Source: Halorubrum alkaliphilum
GTDB lineage: Archaea; Halobacteriota; Halobacteria; Halobacteriales; Haloferacaceae
Direction of reading: 5' to 3'
Assembly (NCBI RefSeq): GCF_017873815.1
Contig: NZ_JAGGKQ010000013.1
Span: 17,498 to 81,497 of the forward strand
Length of the DNA: 64,000 nt
A model generated the notes under the pieces. That model was given only the letters and a program-made list of their open reading frames with translations, ran no database searches and was not told the DNA's origin. The position numbers and the translations under genes are program-made. This document shows positions 1-9,633 of the stretch, one piece after another (position 1 is the stretch's first letter; each line of letters opens with the position of its first letter).

Positions 1-2
1 TC

Positions 3-1250
3 TCGCCGATCGCGTTCACGCGGCTGGCGTTGTGGACGGACGGCGAGGCGTTCCACGGGACGATCCGCCCGCGGGTTGACCGGTTGACGACCCCGACGTT
101 CCGCGTTGGCGTTGACGAAGCGGACGCAGCGTTCTCGCCGGACATCGACCGAGAAGCAGTGACGGGTGACCCGGCACGGTCGTTTGAAGCCGATCTGTAC
201 GCACAGTGTGAGCTGAAATACTACTTCTACCAGTACCTGTTCAACCGAGACGGTGACGAAATCGACCGCAATCGGATTCCAGACGGGCGGCAGTCGAATC
301 CGACGAGTCGCTTCGGGCGCGTGCCACGGCTGCTTCGTGAACAGCACGTGACAGACCGGTATGGAGACGCGATCCGTGTGCTGATCGAGGAACTTGCGCC
401 GGACCGGCAGGCAGATTTGAACGCGTTCAGCGACCCCGGCGCGGTCGTTGCGTGGTGGCGTGAGAACGCGCCGTCGAACGCACCGCCGTCGATCGCGCAG
501 TCACTCATTCGGGAGTACGAGCGCGTTCAGTCGGAATTGGCGGCCGGGGTAACCCGTAACTGGGACTGGGTCGGTGGGCGAACAATTGATGCGGGCGACG
601 GGTCGCTCGCGCTCGGCCCCCACCGGGTCGATACGGTGACGTTTCCGGCAGCAGATGAGCCGGACCCCGACGGTCGTGACGCGGGACCGTATCACCTCCC
701 GGTTTTTTACGTCGCTGAACGCGGTGCAGCAACGCACGCACCGAAACTGTGCTGGGAGCCGCCGCGTGACGGGGCGTTGCGGCCACAGGAGTGTCACGAC
801 GTGTGCCGGCAGTGTGATGGCGCGACCTGGTGTCAAATCGGGTCGAAATTCGACCTCGATCACCGGTTACACGGGGCCGCGATCGAATATACCGATCCGA
901 TCGGCGTGGTGTTCGTTGAACAAGGCGTGAGCGGGCCGAGCGGCCGAAACGGGTACCTTGTCACGCAACCAGGGACGGAAGACTGTCTTGATGCGGTCGA
1001 ACAGACGGAACGACGCGTGACACCGGCAACGTGGCAGCGCTTGGCAGAATCGTGGCGGGCGGATCTCACGGAGCACCTCGAAGCGATGCAGCATGACATC
1101 GGTGAGACGGCCGTGTACAACGTGGACGAAGCGTTCGTGGGCGAAGGGACGGATCGGTACGGGAACAACACGGGAAGCGGTGACAACGGCTGTGCGACGT
1201 GCGTGTATCGTGACCTGTGTCAGCTACCCCAAAAGGTGAACGAGCGATGA
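3..1250 (+). CDS. AddB-like PD-(D/E)XK nuclease subunit, C-terminal part
   Basis: The reading frame is open to the left edge, so only the last ~415 residues are present. A cysteine in a YAQCELKYYFYQYLF context near the window start, plus a C-terminal CATCVYRDLC cluster, match the split Fe-S cysteine layout of AddB/Cas4/RecB-type nuclease domains. Such proteins pair with UvrD-family helicases in double-strand-break end processing or DNA degradation. The next gene is exactly such a helicase and overlaps this stop by 4 nt (ATGA), so the two are translationally coupled. The nuclease carboxylates are not obvious to me, so activity is uncertain. The family assignment rests on the cysteines and the partner. 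Confidence 0.6.
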   Translation, partial: SPIAFTRLALWTDGEAFHGTIRPRVDRLTTPTFRVGVDEADAAFSPDIDREAVTGDPARSFEADLYAQCELKYYFYQYLFNRDGDEIDRNRIPDGRQSNPTSRFGRVPRLLREQHVTDRYGDAIRVLIEELAPDRQADLNAFSDPGAVVAWWRENAPSNAPPSIAQSLIREYERVQSELAAGVTRNWDWVGGRTIDAGDGSLALGPHRVDTVTFPAADEPDPDGRDAGPYHLPVFYVAERGAATHAPKLCWEPPRDGALRPQECHDVCRQCDGATWCQIGSKFDLDHRLHGAAIEYTDPIGVVFVEQGVSGPSGRNGYLVTQPGTEDCLDAVEQTERRVTPATWQRLAESWRADLTEHLEAMQHDIGETAVYNVDEAFVGEGTDRYGNNTGSGDNGCATCVYRDLCQLPQKVNER

Positions 1251-4200
1251 CGGGGCGTATCTCCGCGATACCGCCGTTGGAGACGCGGGGCAGCGTGTCG
1301 TTGAAGGGCCCGCAGCAAACCGTGTTCGACAGGTTCCATGACCCGCAGTACGGTCGCGTGTGTGTGAACGCCGGCGCGGGGACCGGGAAGACGATGACGA
1401 TGATCCGAACGGTCGCACAGGCCGTCGTCGCGGAGGACGACGCCGGGCGTGATCCGTTCGATCAGATCCTGTTGACGACGTTCTCGAACGACGCGGCACA
1501 CGAGCTCAAAACGCGGCTGAAAACGCAGCTCCGTGAACACGACGCCGTCACAACTGACCAGTTGAGCGACGCGGTGTGGCGGAACATCGAAACGAACGCG
1601 GATATCGGCACGATCGACGGGTTCCTCCAAGGGTTACTCGAAGAGATCGCTGTTGATATCGGGGTGCCGGCATCGTTCGAGATCCGCGATTCGGTTACCG
1701 AATCCGATCTCATCGATACCGTGTTCGATGCTGTGCGGGGTGACTGTCCGTCGGAACTCAGGCAACTCCGCGACGCGTTCCCGCCAACGGACGATCAGCC
1801 GGCCGGCTACCGTGATCTAGTCGTACAGATCCAACAGAAGTGCCGGGAGTACTGCTGGACGCCGGCGAAAGCCACACGACACCTTCGAAAGAGCCTCACG
1901 GAAATGCACGCCGGGCACGACCGGCCAGCAACCATCGATGACGTACAGGAAATCCTGGAGTCACTTGTACCGAATCCATCGATGCTATCCGATACCGACG
2001 ACGACGCCCTCGCGCAACTACTCGTACACGTCCAAGAGACGTACGAGAACACGGCAGCGGTGATCGACGCGTTCAGCGTGGTGCTCGAATCGTTCGAACG
2101 GCATTACGACCGGTTAACGCTCGAAACCGGCGCACTATCACACACTGACGTGACGTTTCTCCTCGTCAGGGAACTCGACGGCGACGCACACGGCTTGGAT
2201 GGCCGCCTCCCGTCGGCTGTCGCCGATCGGTGGCGGGACAGCCTCGCCTCGCGGTACCAGTACGTGTTCGTCGATGAGGTACAGGACACGAGTTACGCGC
2301 AGTGTCAAGTGCTGTCTCACGTGATCCGTAACGACGCACACCAGACGCAAGTGCTGTTGATCGGCGACGTGAAACAGTCGATTTACGAGTGGCGGTCGGC
2401 GGAACCGGAAATATTCGGCGACGTGATCGATGCCGCACAACGCGCGGACAACCTCCGTGACCGGGACGTCGAACCGAGTGTCGTCGATGATCACTTCGGG
2501 ATCCGCGGGTTGACGCACGTCCCGTTGACGCTGAACTTTCGCAGTCACCCGGACATCATCGCGGCGGCCAACCGACTGTTCTCGCACGTGTTCTCACACC
2601 CGAGCCTCGGCGGTATGGGTGACATCGACATCGCGTATGAACCGTTAGACGCGTTCCGTGACGACGGCGACGCGAATCAGGCACGCGTTCACGCGATGGA
2701 TTTCTCCGGGAACACGACGCGTGACGACTGGGTTCGCGTCGAAACCGAGCGCATCGCTTCGACGATTGCGACGATCGTTGACCCTGACGACGACCCGCCG
2801 GTGCGGGTCGATCCGTACACGAAATCCGAAGCGAGTACGCCCGTGCCACCGGACCCGGGTGACATCACGCTACTGTTCAGATCGCGGTCTCGCATGGAGG
2901 AGTACGCCACCGCGCTTCGAGATCGCGGCCTCCGCGCCGCAGTCGATGCGAGCGATGACCTGTTCGAAACAACCGAGATCAAACTCATCATCGACATTCT
3001 CGAATGGTTCGCTAACCCACACTCCCGTCCGTCGTTACTACGTATCCTCAGGTCCCCGTTGGTCGCGGTTTCCGATGAGACGCTTCGGACCGTCCCGCGG
3101 TTCAACGGCAGCGTCCAAGCGTTGCTCGACGACTGGCCCGAACGCCTCCCATCCGACGATCGTGACCGAATCGCTGGGCTCGTCGCGCTCCGAGATGACT
3201 TACGGTGGAGTCGTGAAGAGGCGAAATCCGATCTCGTCCACAAGATCCTCCGACATTCAGGGTTCGAGACCGTCCTGCTCACGAACCCGAAAGCGATCCG
3301 TGAGTACGGGAACCTGTGGACACTCACCGAACTCATCGACCAATGGGAAGAAGACGAACTCCTCGCGTATCGAGAACTCGTCGATCGACTCACGACGCTA
3401 CGAGATTTGACACCGCAGAACCAACCGGACTTCACCGTCGCACCGATCGCCAGCGAAGAAAACGACGACGCGGTCGTACTAACCACTGTACACGCGTCGA
3501 AGGGTCGTGAGTTCCCCGTCGTGTTCCTCGTCGATCTGTTGAACCGACTCAACTTCCCGCGCTCGCAACTCAACCGGCTCGTCTGTAGTCGCCGCGACGG
3601 GCTCGCCATCCGCCCGCAACCCGGTGACACACCATTCCCCGAGGGACTCGATATGGATAGTCCGGACGATGACGGCGTCTGGCTCGGAACCGATCGGTCC
3701 AACGGCCCGATCGCAACGGCAACCGGCCCGATTTGGCTCTCCGACGAGCGAACCGACGACGGACAGTTCCAGTACGGGAATCAGTTGAACCGACATCTCG
3801 AAAGAGAGGTCGCCGAATCGTGGCGGAATCTCTACGTCGCGTTCACTCGCGCCGCCGACCACGTCTTCTTCGGCCTCTGCACCGACCAGATCTACCACGG
3901 AGAGTACACCACGTGGATGGCACCGATGCGAGACGTGTTCTTCCCAGACACCGACGCACCAACCGGGACCGTCGAACTCACGCCAACCGACGACCGCCTC
4001 GATGATCGTGCCGGACACTCCACTGCCAGCACCGGTAGTCACGATCCGTTCACACTCGGAATTGATGACGTGCCGCTCAACGCTACACCGCGCGTCTCAC
4101 AGGATCGTGAACCGTTACCCGCTGTTGACGAGTTCCTCGCCGGAACACCGGAGACAGATACGATTGACGCGCTCCCGTTACGACCACAGTCACTGACGGC

Positions 4201-4999
4201 GACGGCCGTTCACGACTTGCTGTCCTGCCCACGTCGATATCAGTACGAACACGTCCAAGACGTCACACCGATGTCACCGCCCCGCGAACAGGACATCTCA
4301 CCGCCTGCCGGGCTCGCCCCAGCCGAGTGGGGGACCGTCGTCCACGACGTGCTTGAAGCACACGTCGTCGCCGGCCGTGACCTTGACACGGAGCTCGCTG
4401 CTGTCCGCACACGACACGGAGAAGAAGTGGTTGATGAGCTCACCGACACCGTGATCCCGAACTTCGACGCCACTGACACCGGTACACGCCTCCAGGCGAG
4501 CGTTGCTGACGGAGACATTCTTGCCGAAGAAACATTTGATGTCACGCACGACCTCGGCGAGACCACGACCCTGATCCGCGGTGACATCGATCTGCTGTAC
4601 AGATGGGACGGCGGCTGGCACATCGTCGATTACAAAACTGGTGGTGTCCGCTCCGACGCTGAGTACGCAACCGGTCGATACAAAACCCAACTGCAAGCGT
4701 ACGCCTGGTTACTCACGAACCTCTACGATATCAATGTCACCAGCGCTCACCTCATCTACGTCCACGACGGCGGGACAACCCACGATGTCGCCGTTGATCA
4801 CGCGACGTTCGACGCCGCGCTGAACCGTGTCACTAAGCAATTGTCGCTCACACGCAACGAAAACGGTCGAATCATGTTAGCAACCACCCCCTCGCCCGAC
4901 CCTGACGATCACCCAGATCGGGCGGCGCTTGATGAAACGACTCGTTGCGGCTCCTGCCCGTACGGGCAGAGCAAAGGCGGGCCATGCCGATTCGGTTAA
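1247..4999 (+). CDS. AddA-like UvrD/RecB helicase-nuclease
   Basis: This 1250-aa SF1A helicase is fused to a C-terminal PD-(D/E)XK nuclease. Visible motifs are Walker A AGAGTGKT (~42-49), Walker B FVDEVQDTS (~340), GDVKQSIYEWR (motif III), LNFRSHPDI (IV), TVHASKGREFPVVFL (V) and LYVAFTRAADH (VI, ~860). The C-terminal domain has LLSCPRRYQY (~990), GDIDLLYRW...IVDYKTG (~1112-1132) and a terminal cysteine set RCGSCPYGQ...PCRF, consistent with an Fe-S-stapled nuclease. The start is the ATG overlapping the previous stop, with AAGGTGA upstream. With its partner it would form an AddAB-like end-resection or defence nuclease. Position in a mobile island beside an Mrr enzyme favours a defence or element-borne role, which is inference. 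Confidence 0.85.
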   Translation: MTGRISAIPPLETRGSVSLKGPQQTVFDRFHDPQYGRVCVNAGAGTGKTMTMIRTVAQAVVAEDDAGRDPFDQILLTTFSNDAAHELKTRLKTQLREHDAVTTDQLSDAVWRNIETNADIGTIDGFLQGLLEEIAVDIGVPASFEIRDSVTESDLIDTVFDAVRGDCPSELRQLRDAFPPTDDQPAGYRDLVVQIQQKCREYCWTPAKATRHLRKSLTEMHAGHDRPATIDDVQEILESLVPNPSMLSDTDDDALAQLLVHVQETYENTAAVIDAFSVVLESFERHYDRLTLETGALSHTDVTFLLVRELDGDAHGLDGRLPSAVADRWRDSLASRYQYVFVDEVQDTSYAQCQVLSHVIRNDAHQTQVLLIGDVKQSIYEWRSAEPEIFGDVIDAAQRADNLRDRDVEPSVVDDHFGIRGLTHVPLTLNFRSHPDIIAAANRLFSHVFSHPSLGGMGDIDIAYEPLDAFRDDGDANQARVHAMDFSGNTTRDDWVRVETERIASTIATIVDPDDDPPVRVDPYTKSEASTPVPPDPGDITLLFRSRSRMEEYATALRDRGLRAAVDASDDLFETTEIKLIIDILEWFANPHSRPSLLRILRSPLVAVSDETLRTVPRFNGSVQALLDDWPERLPSDDRDRIAGLVALRDDLRWSREEAKSDLVHKILRHSGFETVLLTNPKAIREYGNLWTLTELIDQWEEDELLAYRELVDRLTTLRDLTPQNQPDFTVAPIASEENDDAVVLTTVHASKGREFPVVFLVDLLNRLNFPRSQLNRLVCSRRDGLAIRPQPGDTPFPEGLDMDSPDDDGVWLGTDRSNGPIATATGPIWLSDERTDDGQFQYGNQLNRHLEREVAESWRNLYVAFTRAADHVFFGLCTDQIYHGEYTTWMAPMRDVFFPDTDAPTGTVELTPTDDRLDDRAGHSTASTGSHDPFTLGIDDVPLNATPRVSQDREPLPAVDEFLAGTPETDTIDALPLRPQSLTATAVHDLLSCPRRYQYEHVQDVTPMSPPREQDISPPAGLAPAEWGTVVHDVLEAHVVAGRDLDTELAAVRTRHGEEVVDELTDTVIPNFDATDTGTRLQASVADGDILAEETFDVTHDLGETTTLIRGDIDLLYRWDGGWHIVDYKTGGVRSDAEYATGRYKTQLQAYAWLLTNLYDINVTSAHLIYVHDGGTTHDVAVDHATFDAALNRVTKQLSLTRNENGRIMLATTPSPDPDDHPDRAALDETTRCGSCPYGQSKGGPCRFG

Positions 5000-5072
5000 C
5001 AGATCTCAGTGTAGCGGACATCGACGACCTACTCACGCCGTCCTGAGTGCTTCGCTACTAATCCAAGGGAAC

Positions 5073-5080
5073 GTATATAC
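5073..5080 (+). promoter_or_regulatory. TATA box for the Mrr-like gene
   Basis: GTATATAC lies 31-38 nt upstream of the ATG at 5111 and after the helicase stop at 4999. It predicts a transcript start about 10 nt before the gene, so the endonuclease is probably transcribed separately from the helicase pair. Confidence 0.5.
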
Positions 5081-5110
5081 GACGAACAACCAACAAATAA
5101 AAACATCAAA

Positions 5111-6475
5111 ATGGCTGTCCTGGACGATCTCTCCGGCTTCGAGTTCGAGGACGTGATGGAAGACGTTTTCCGGAATCTCGGCTACGAGAACGTCCGGCAG
5201 GCGGAACGGACGGCCGACGAGGGGCGCGACGTCATGATGGAAGAGGTCGTTGACGGGACTCGCAGGGGTGTCGTCGTCGAGTGCAAGCACACGGGAACCG
5301 TCGGGCGTCCGGTCGTGCAGAAACTGCACTCGGCGATTGCCACCTTCGAGTTCGACGGACCGAAACGCGGGATGGTGGCGACGACCGGTCGGTTCACCGG
5401 CCCGGCCATCGAGTACGCCCAGCGACTCCGGCGGAACGACGACCCGTACCCGATAGAGCTGATTGACGGCGAAGACCTGCGCGAGATCGCCGACGAGATC
5501 GGACTCGATCTCTACAACGGCCGGATCGAAATCCTGTGCGACGAAACGCTTCGACCGTTCGATCCGGCGACATCGGTGGCGGCACCCGCCGAGGAAGCGT
5601 TCCAAGACATCGACAACATCGAGTCGACGGACCTTCCCGCACCGCATTCTCACGTCACGTTCCGACCGGTCGTCGCCGTGACGGCGGACACGAACGCGGT
5701 CTTCGAGACGTCGGTCGGCGTGATTCACCGGGTCAACGATCGGTCCCGGTTCGTCGTTCACGCCGAACGCGGCCACCCGGAGACCGCGTCCGGTGACGTC
5801 TCGAACCTCGTGTTGGAGAACCTTCACGCGACCGTCGATCTCGAAGCGGACCGGTTCGAAGATCAGTTCGATGTAGTCGAAGAGCGGCGGTTCGGGCAGA
5901 CACAGACCGAGTACAAAGACTGGGCTGTAGACCGACTCAGAGAACACCAAACCACGACGGTCTCCTACACGGGAGACAACAACGTCACGTACACAAAAAC
6001 GTGTGAACCGAACCGCTCCGACATTTCGATACAGTCAATCGAACCGGTGTACCTGCCGCAGGTCCGACACACGACGGATCTACAGGAGTACTCGTATCCG
6101 TACGAGTATTTCGCGGCGGGACCATCTCGCGTAACGAGCGAAGACGAAATCCACCAATGCGTCCACTGCGACATCGCAGGCACCGACAACACCTACACGT
6201 ACTGTGCGAACTGCGGAAGCATTAATTGCAACTCACACATCAAAACTGAGCGACTGGAGGAAACACCGGTCTGTACCGGATGCGCGGTAACCGAGCGCTT
6301 TGCGTTCAAAACGAAGTACTTCTATGACGAGGCGAACCGTGATGCGTTCCGGGAAGAGTACGAGGCGATGCCGTTCTACGAGAAAGCGAAGGAGAACACG
6401 TGGCTGGTCGTCAGCGCAGCCGTGTTCGTCGTACTCGTACTTCTCGGAGTGCTGGCTACCGTTGGCGGGCTCTGA
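5111..6475 (+). CDS. Mrr-type restriction endonuclease with zinc ribbon and C-terminal membrane anchor
   Basis: The N-terminal ~140 residues are an Mrr_cat domain: GFEFEDVMEDVFRNLGY, then DEGRD (D40) and VVVECKH (E57-x-K59), the PD-(D/E)XK core, followed by a conserved V..Q motif. Mrr enzymes cut modified or foreign DNA. The middle of the protein is unfamiliar. Near residues 345-395 paired cysteines (CVHC, CANC, CTGC) suggest two zinc ribbons. Residues ~428-450 are a single hydrophobic segment (TWLVVSAAVFVVLVLLGVL), so the enzyme is probably tethered to the membrane with its catalytic head in the cytoplasm. It has its own TATA box. The family call is firm; methylation dependence is not testable here. 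Confidence 0.8.
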   Translation: MAVLDDLSGFEFEDVMEDVFRNLGYENVRQAERTADEGRDVMMEEVVDGTRRGVVVECKHTGTVGRPVVQKLHSAIATFEFDGPKRGMVATTGRFTGPAIEYAQRLRRNDDPYPIELIDGEDLREIADEIGLDLYNGRIEILCDETLRPFDPATSVAAPAEEAFQDIDNIESTDLPAPHSHVTFRPVVAVTADTNAVFETSVGVIHRVNDRSRFVVHAERGHPETASGDVSNLVLENLHATVDLEADRFEDQFDVVEERRFGQTQTEYKDWAVDRLREHQTTTVSYTGDNNVTYTKTCEPNRSDISIQSIEPVYLPQVRHTTDLQEYSYPYEYFAAGPSRVTSEDEIHQCVHCDIAGTDNTYTYCANCGSINCNSHIKTERLEETPVCTGCAVTERFAFKTKYFYDEANRDAFREEYEAMPFYEKAKENTWLVVSAAVFVVLVLLGVLATVGGL

Positions 6476-6763
6476 CTCCCGGTGCAAATATCAGACCATT
6501 CTTCGGTGGGTCTCCACAGTCTCGTACTGGGATTACAAAAACATCATTCACGCAACCACGCTGGTTTCCCGACGCGCGCGGTTCCATTCTTGATACATCG
6601 CCTCTACGGGCGTATTTTAGTTGGATAATTGTTATTATTGGCGGTATGGTCGTGCTGTCAGTCGGGTGGTCGTGCTGTGAGTCCGGATTCTGCTTCTAAC
6701 GGCCTGAGGAGTTAGAAATCGCGGGCTAACGTTTATACGTACCCACGGGTTTTGCCGGTGTGC

Positions 6764-7075
6764 ATGCAGCAAGTCATCGACCGAAAACTGTACGATACAG
6801 ACCAAGCCGAACAGATCGCTAGGTACGCACCGCTGACCGACAGGGGCGATTTTAACTACCTGATCGAAACTTTGTACAAGACCGCCGACGGCGAGCACTT
6901 CCTTCACGGCGAGGGGGGCGCAGCCACGAAATGGGCAGAGAAAATCAGCAATCAGCGCACGCCTGGCGAAGAGATCCGGCTGTTGACCGACGACGAAGCG
7001 CTGGACTGGTGTGAGGAGCGAGCGATTGACGGCGGAATCGTCGTCGACGAGTTCGGCCACCTAGTCGAAACGTAG
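6764..7075 (+). CDS. Small conserved mobile-element protein, unknown function
   Basis: A 103-aa acidic protein beginning MQQVIDRKLYDTDQAEQIARY and containing LIETLYKTADGEHFLHGEGG and EALDWCEERAIDG. I recall the same pattern (short strands, 'ETLY..G.yFLHGEGG', an E-rich end with W and C) in small proteins of bacterial and archaeal integrative elements, with no established function. The ATG at 6764 is preferred over an upstream TTG. It sits alone between the Mrr gene and a methyltransferase, separated by 288 and 75 nt. Confidence 0.65.
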   Translation: MQQVIDRKLYDTDQAEQIARYAPLTDRGDFNYLIETLYKTADGEHFLHGEGGAATKWAEKISNQRTPGEEIRLLTDDEALDWCEERAIDGGIVVDEFGHLVET

Positions 7076-7150
7076 CTCCGGGAGTCGCCTCGGAAGCCCA
7101 CAACCCGGTAGGTGGGTGGCGTACTTCGGATCATTCCCGGAGCGAGGCTT

Positions 7151-9610
7151 ATGCCAGAACCCAGGCGTGTCAATCGCCTTCAGCGGCGAGGGACGAAGTG
7201 CGACACGCGAACGTACCATCCGATCCCCGAACTCTCCGTAGGATCGAGCGACGGGAGAGACGAATTATTGATCACATCGGTGGGGTTAGAAGCCCGTCGA
7301 CGTGGGCAGATCGAGGAGGTCATCGAACAGCTCGCCGCCGACGGCCATGCCCTCCCCCCACCGTTCTCCGAACCAGAGCTCTATCGAGCAGCCGCAAGCG
7401 TCGGGATTCCAGTCTGGGAACCGGAGGTGAAAAATCGATTCACTGGCGGGATACTTGACCGACTCAACTACGAGTGGGACCCAGTCGCCCAAGGGTTCGT
7501 ACCGGTAGTCGGAGAGACCTTGATCGGCGCTATCAAAACTGCCGCCGAGACTGTCGTTCCAGCTCTAAATTCAGAGATCTCACAGTCGCTTCGGAGACGG
7601 CTCGAAGACTGGTGTGAGTTACACGGCTTCGATTCACTGGAACACACAGCCGTTCAGACGATTATTGCACGCCAAGCACTCCTGAGTGTCCTCCTGCAGG
7701 CAGCACTCTACGAGCGACAGCGGAAGCAGCACGCGTGGCCACAGCTCGACACTAATCCGCAGACCACACTTCGCCAAATCGAGGAACGAACAGGGCACCC
7801 CGGATTCAAAGCGTGTGTGCTTGACGACGTTGTGCAGCTATTCGAGGCGACGGATCTGGAAGCAGTCCTCAGCGAACGACACAGAGTGTTGTATTCGAGC
7901 CAGCCCGCAGAATCCATCGGGAAGCTCTACGAAGCGCTACTCCCAAGCGAGTACCGCAGGACGATCGGTCAGCACAGAACCCCACCAGAGATCGGGAGCC
8001 TAATGCAGACGTGGGCGACCAGCGGTGGAGACACCGTCCTCGATCCGGGCATGGGTGCCGGCGGCTTGTCGACGCCGTTCCATCCACGATGGGACGTAAG
8101 TACTGATCCAGGAGATGTCACGGGAATTGATCGGAGTCCAATCGCCGCCCGTATGGGAATCACAGCACAGACACTGGCCCGACAAGGCACGACAGCCCAA
8201 CTAACTGACTTCCTCGATCTCGCCCCGGGAGACTTGGATCACGACGTCGACGCAGTGGTGTGTAACCCGCCGTATACCCGCTATCAGGAACTCCCCGCAG
8301 AGTACAGAGCCGAACGCAACGCCCAAGCCGAAGACCAAACAGGGGTAGAGATCCCCGGTACCTCGCCGCTGTATGCATACTTCCTGTACCACTTGCGGCA
8401 GTTCCTCGATCCCGGGGATCGGACGGCAGTCATCGTCCCACACGCCTTCCTGGCTCGGGACTACGGAACGCCACTCAAGCGGTTCCTGTTGCGAGAGTTT
8501 CACGTGAAAGCGCTCCTGATGTCTGATCCGAACACCGAGTCGGTATTCGAGAATGCGCAGACGACCGAGCTGATCCTGTTTCTCGAAGCACGGAGTGAGG
8601 ATGACGACACGGACGTGACGCGGTTCATTCACGTCGACGAGAAGCAGGACGTCCCGAGCCTCACCGACTCGGTCCGAAACGGCAGGCAAGGGGAAACGGA
8701 GTGGGGAGTCGTGCACTGCGTTGAACAGGCGGACTTGGCTCCCGAGCAGAAGTGGGAGCGCTTGTTCGACCCGATTGACGTCGAAACATCTCCTCGTCTC
8801 ACGCCGCTCTCGGAACTCGCGGACGTTCGCCGCGGGTTACAGACGGGCGAGAACGATTTCTTTTGCCTCACACAGGAGACCATCGACGCATGGAGAATCG
8901 AGCAGCGATTCCTCGAACGAATGGTTCCGAAGCCGGAGTACATCGAGGGGTACGATGTTCGTTCAAACGACTGGCAACATCACCATGATAACGACCGGCC
9001 TACCCGGCTGCTATACCATACCGATCCCGTCGAGGGAGTGCCTGCAACGACCTACGATGAGGAGGCTGGCCGCGCGAAGTGGAGTGAAGCTACAACAACG
9101 GAAGAACCAGCGGTCTCGGTAGTGGAGTATCTACGGCACGGCCTACCTGAGCACAAAACGCTCTCGACACGGACAACCGTCCACCGTCGGGAGCCCTGGT
9201 ACTGTGTTGAGCGGGGTGATGTCGCGCCGATACTGATACCATCGATGAGCCGGTCAGGCATCCGCTTCCTGCTCAACGAAACCAACGCGCGACACCTGAA
9301 CAGTTATTATGGGGTCTACCCTGACCCGGCGATTGGACGGACCGGGAAGAAAGCGCTGCTCGCATATCTGAACTCCACCTTCGTCGACAAAATTGTCTCG
9401 CAAGAGCAACACACGTTGTCAAGCGGACTAAAGAAAATCGAACCGGGAGACGCGAAAGACATCCCTGTCATCGATCCGCAAAAGTTCCCTGATACTGTCG
9501 TCTCCACGCTCGCTGACTCTTTCGACGACCTTCGGGAAGCCGCACGACGTAACGAGGATGAGGAGCCCATCATCAGTCGAATCGATTCAGTGCTCGAACG
9601 GGAATTGTAG
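7151..9610 (+). CDS. N6-adenine DNA methyltransferase (Eco57I/PglX-like)
   Basis: This ~819-aa protein carries the SAM-binding motif LDPGMGAGG (~297) and the catalytic NPPY (~371), in the amino-methyltransferase order, preceded by RTIGQHRTPPEIGSLM. This identifies N6-adenine methyltransferases of the Type I/IIG class. The N-terminal ~230 residues are helical and lack an obvious PD-(D/E)XK signature. The C-terminal half (PLSELADVRRGLQTGENDFF..., then a repeat ending GLKKIEPGDAKDIPV) looks like a target-recognition region. The ATG at 7151 is chosen; an upstream GTG frame exists. The gene converges on a wHTH regulator 24 nt away. No separate nuclease is adjacent, so it could be an orphan methylase or part of a defence module with the upstream Mrr. 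Confidence 0.8.
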   Translation: MPEPRRVNRLQRRGTKCDTRTYHPIPELSVGSSDGRDELLITSVGLEARRRGQIEEVIEQLAADGHALPPPFSEPELYRAAASVGIPVWEPEVKNRFTGGILDRLNYEWDPVAQGFVPVVGETLIGAIKTAAETVVPALNSEISQSLRRRLEDWCELHGFDSLEHTAVQTIIARQALLSVLLQAALYERQRKQHAWPQLDTNPQTTLRQIEERTGHPGFKACVLDDVVQLFEATDLEAVLSERHRVLYSSQPAESIGKLYEALLPSEYRRTIGQHRTPPEIGSLMQTWATSGGDTVLDPGMGAGGLSTPFHPRWDVSTDPGDVTGIDRSPIAARMGITAQTLARQGTTAQLTDFLDLAPGDLDHDVDAVVCNPPYTRYQELPAEYRAERNAQAEDQTGVEIPGTSPLYAYFLYHLRQFLDPGDRTAVIVPHAFLARDYGTPLKRFLLREFHVKALLMSDPNTESVFENAQTTELILFLEARSEDDDTDVTRFIHVDEKQDVPSLTDSVRNGRQGETEWGVVHCVEQADLAPEQKWERLFDPIDVETSPRLTPLSELADVRRGLQTGENDFFCLTQETIDAWRIEQRFLERMVPKPEYIEGYDVRSNDWQHHHDNDRPTRLLYHTDPVEGVPATTYDEEAGRAKWSEATTTEEPAVSVVEYLRHGLPEHKTLSTRTTVHRREPWYCVERGDVAPILIPSMSRSGIRFLLNETNARHLNSYYGVYPDPAIGRTGKKALLAYLNSTFVDKIVSQEQHTLSSGLKKIEPGDAKDIPVIDPQKFPDTVVSTLADSFDDLREAARRNEDEEPIISRIDSVLEREL

Positions 9611-9633
9611 CAGGCATCGCTCTACCCTGTGGC

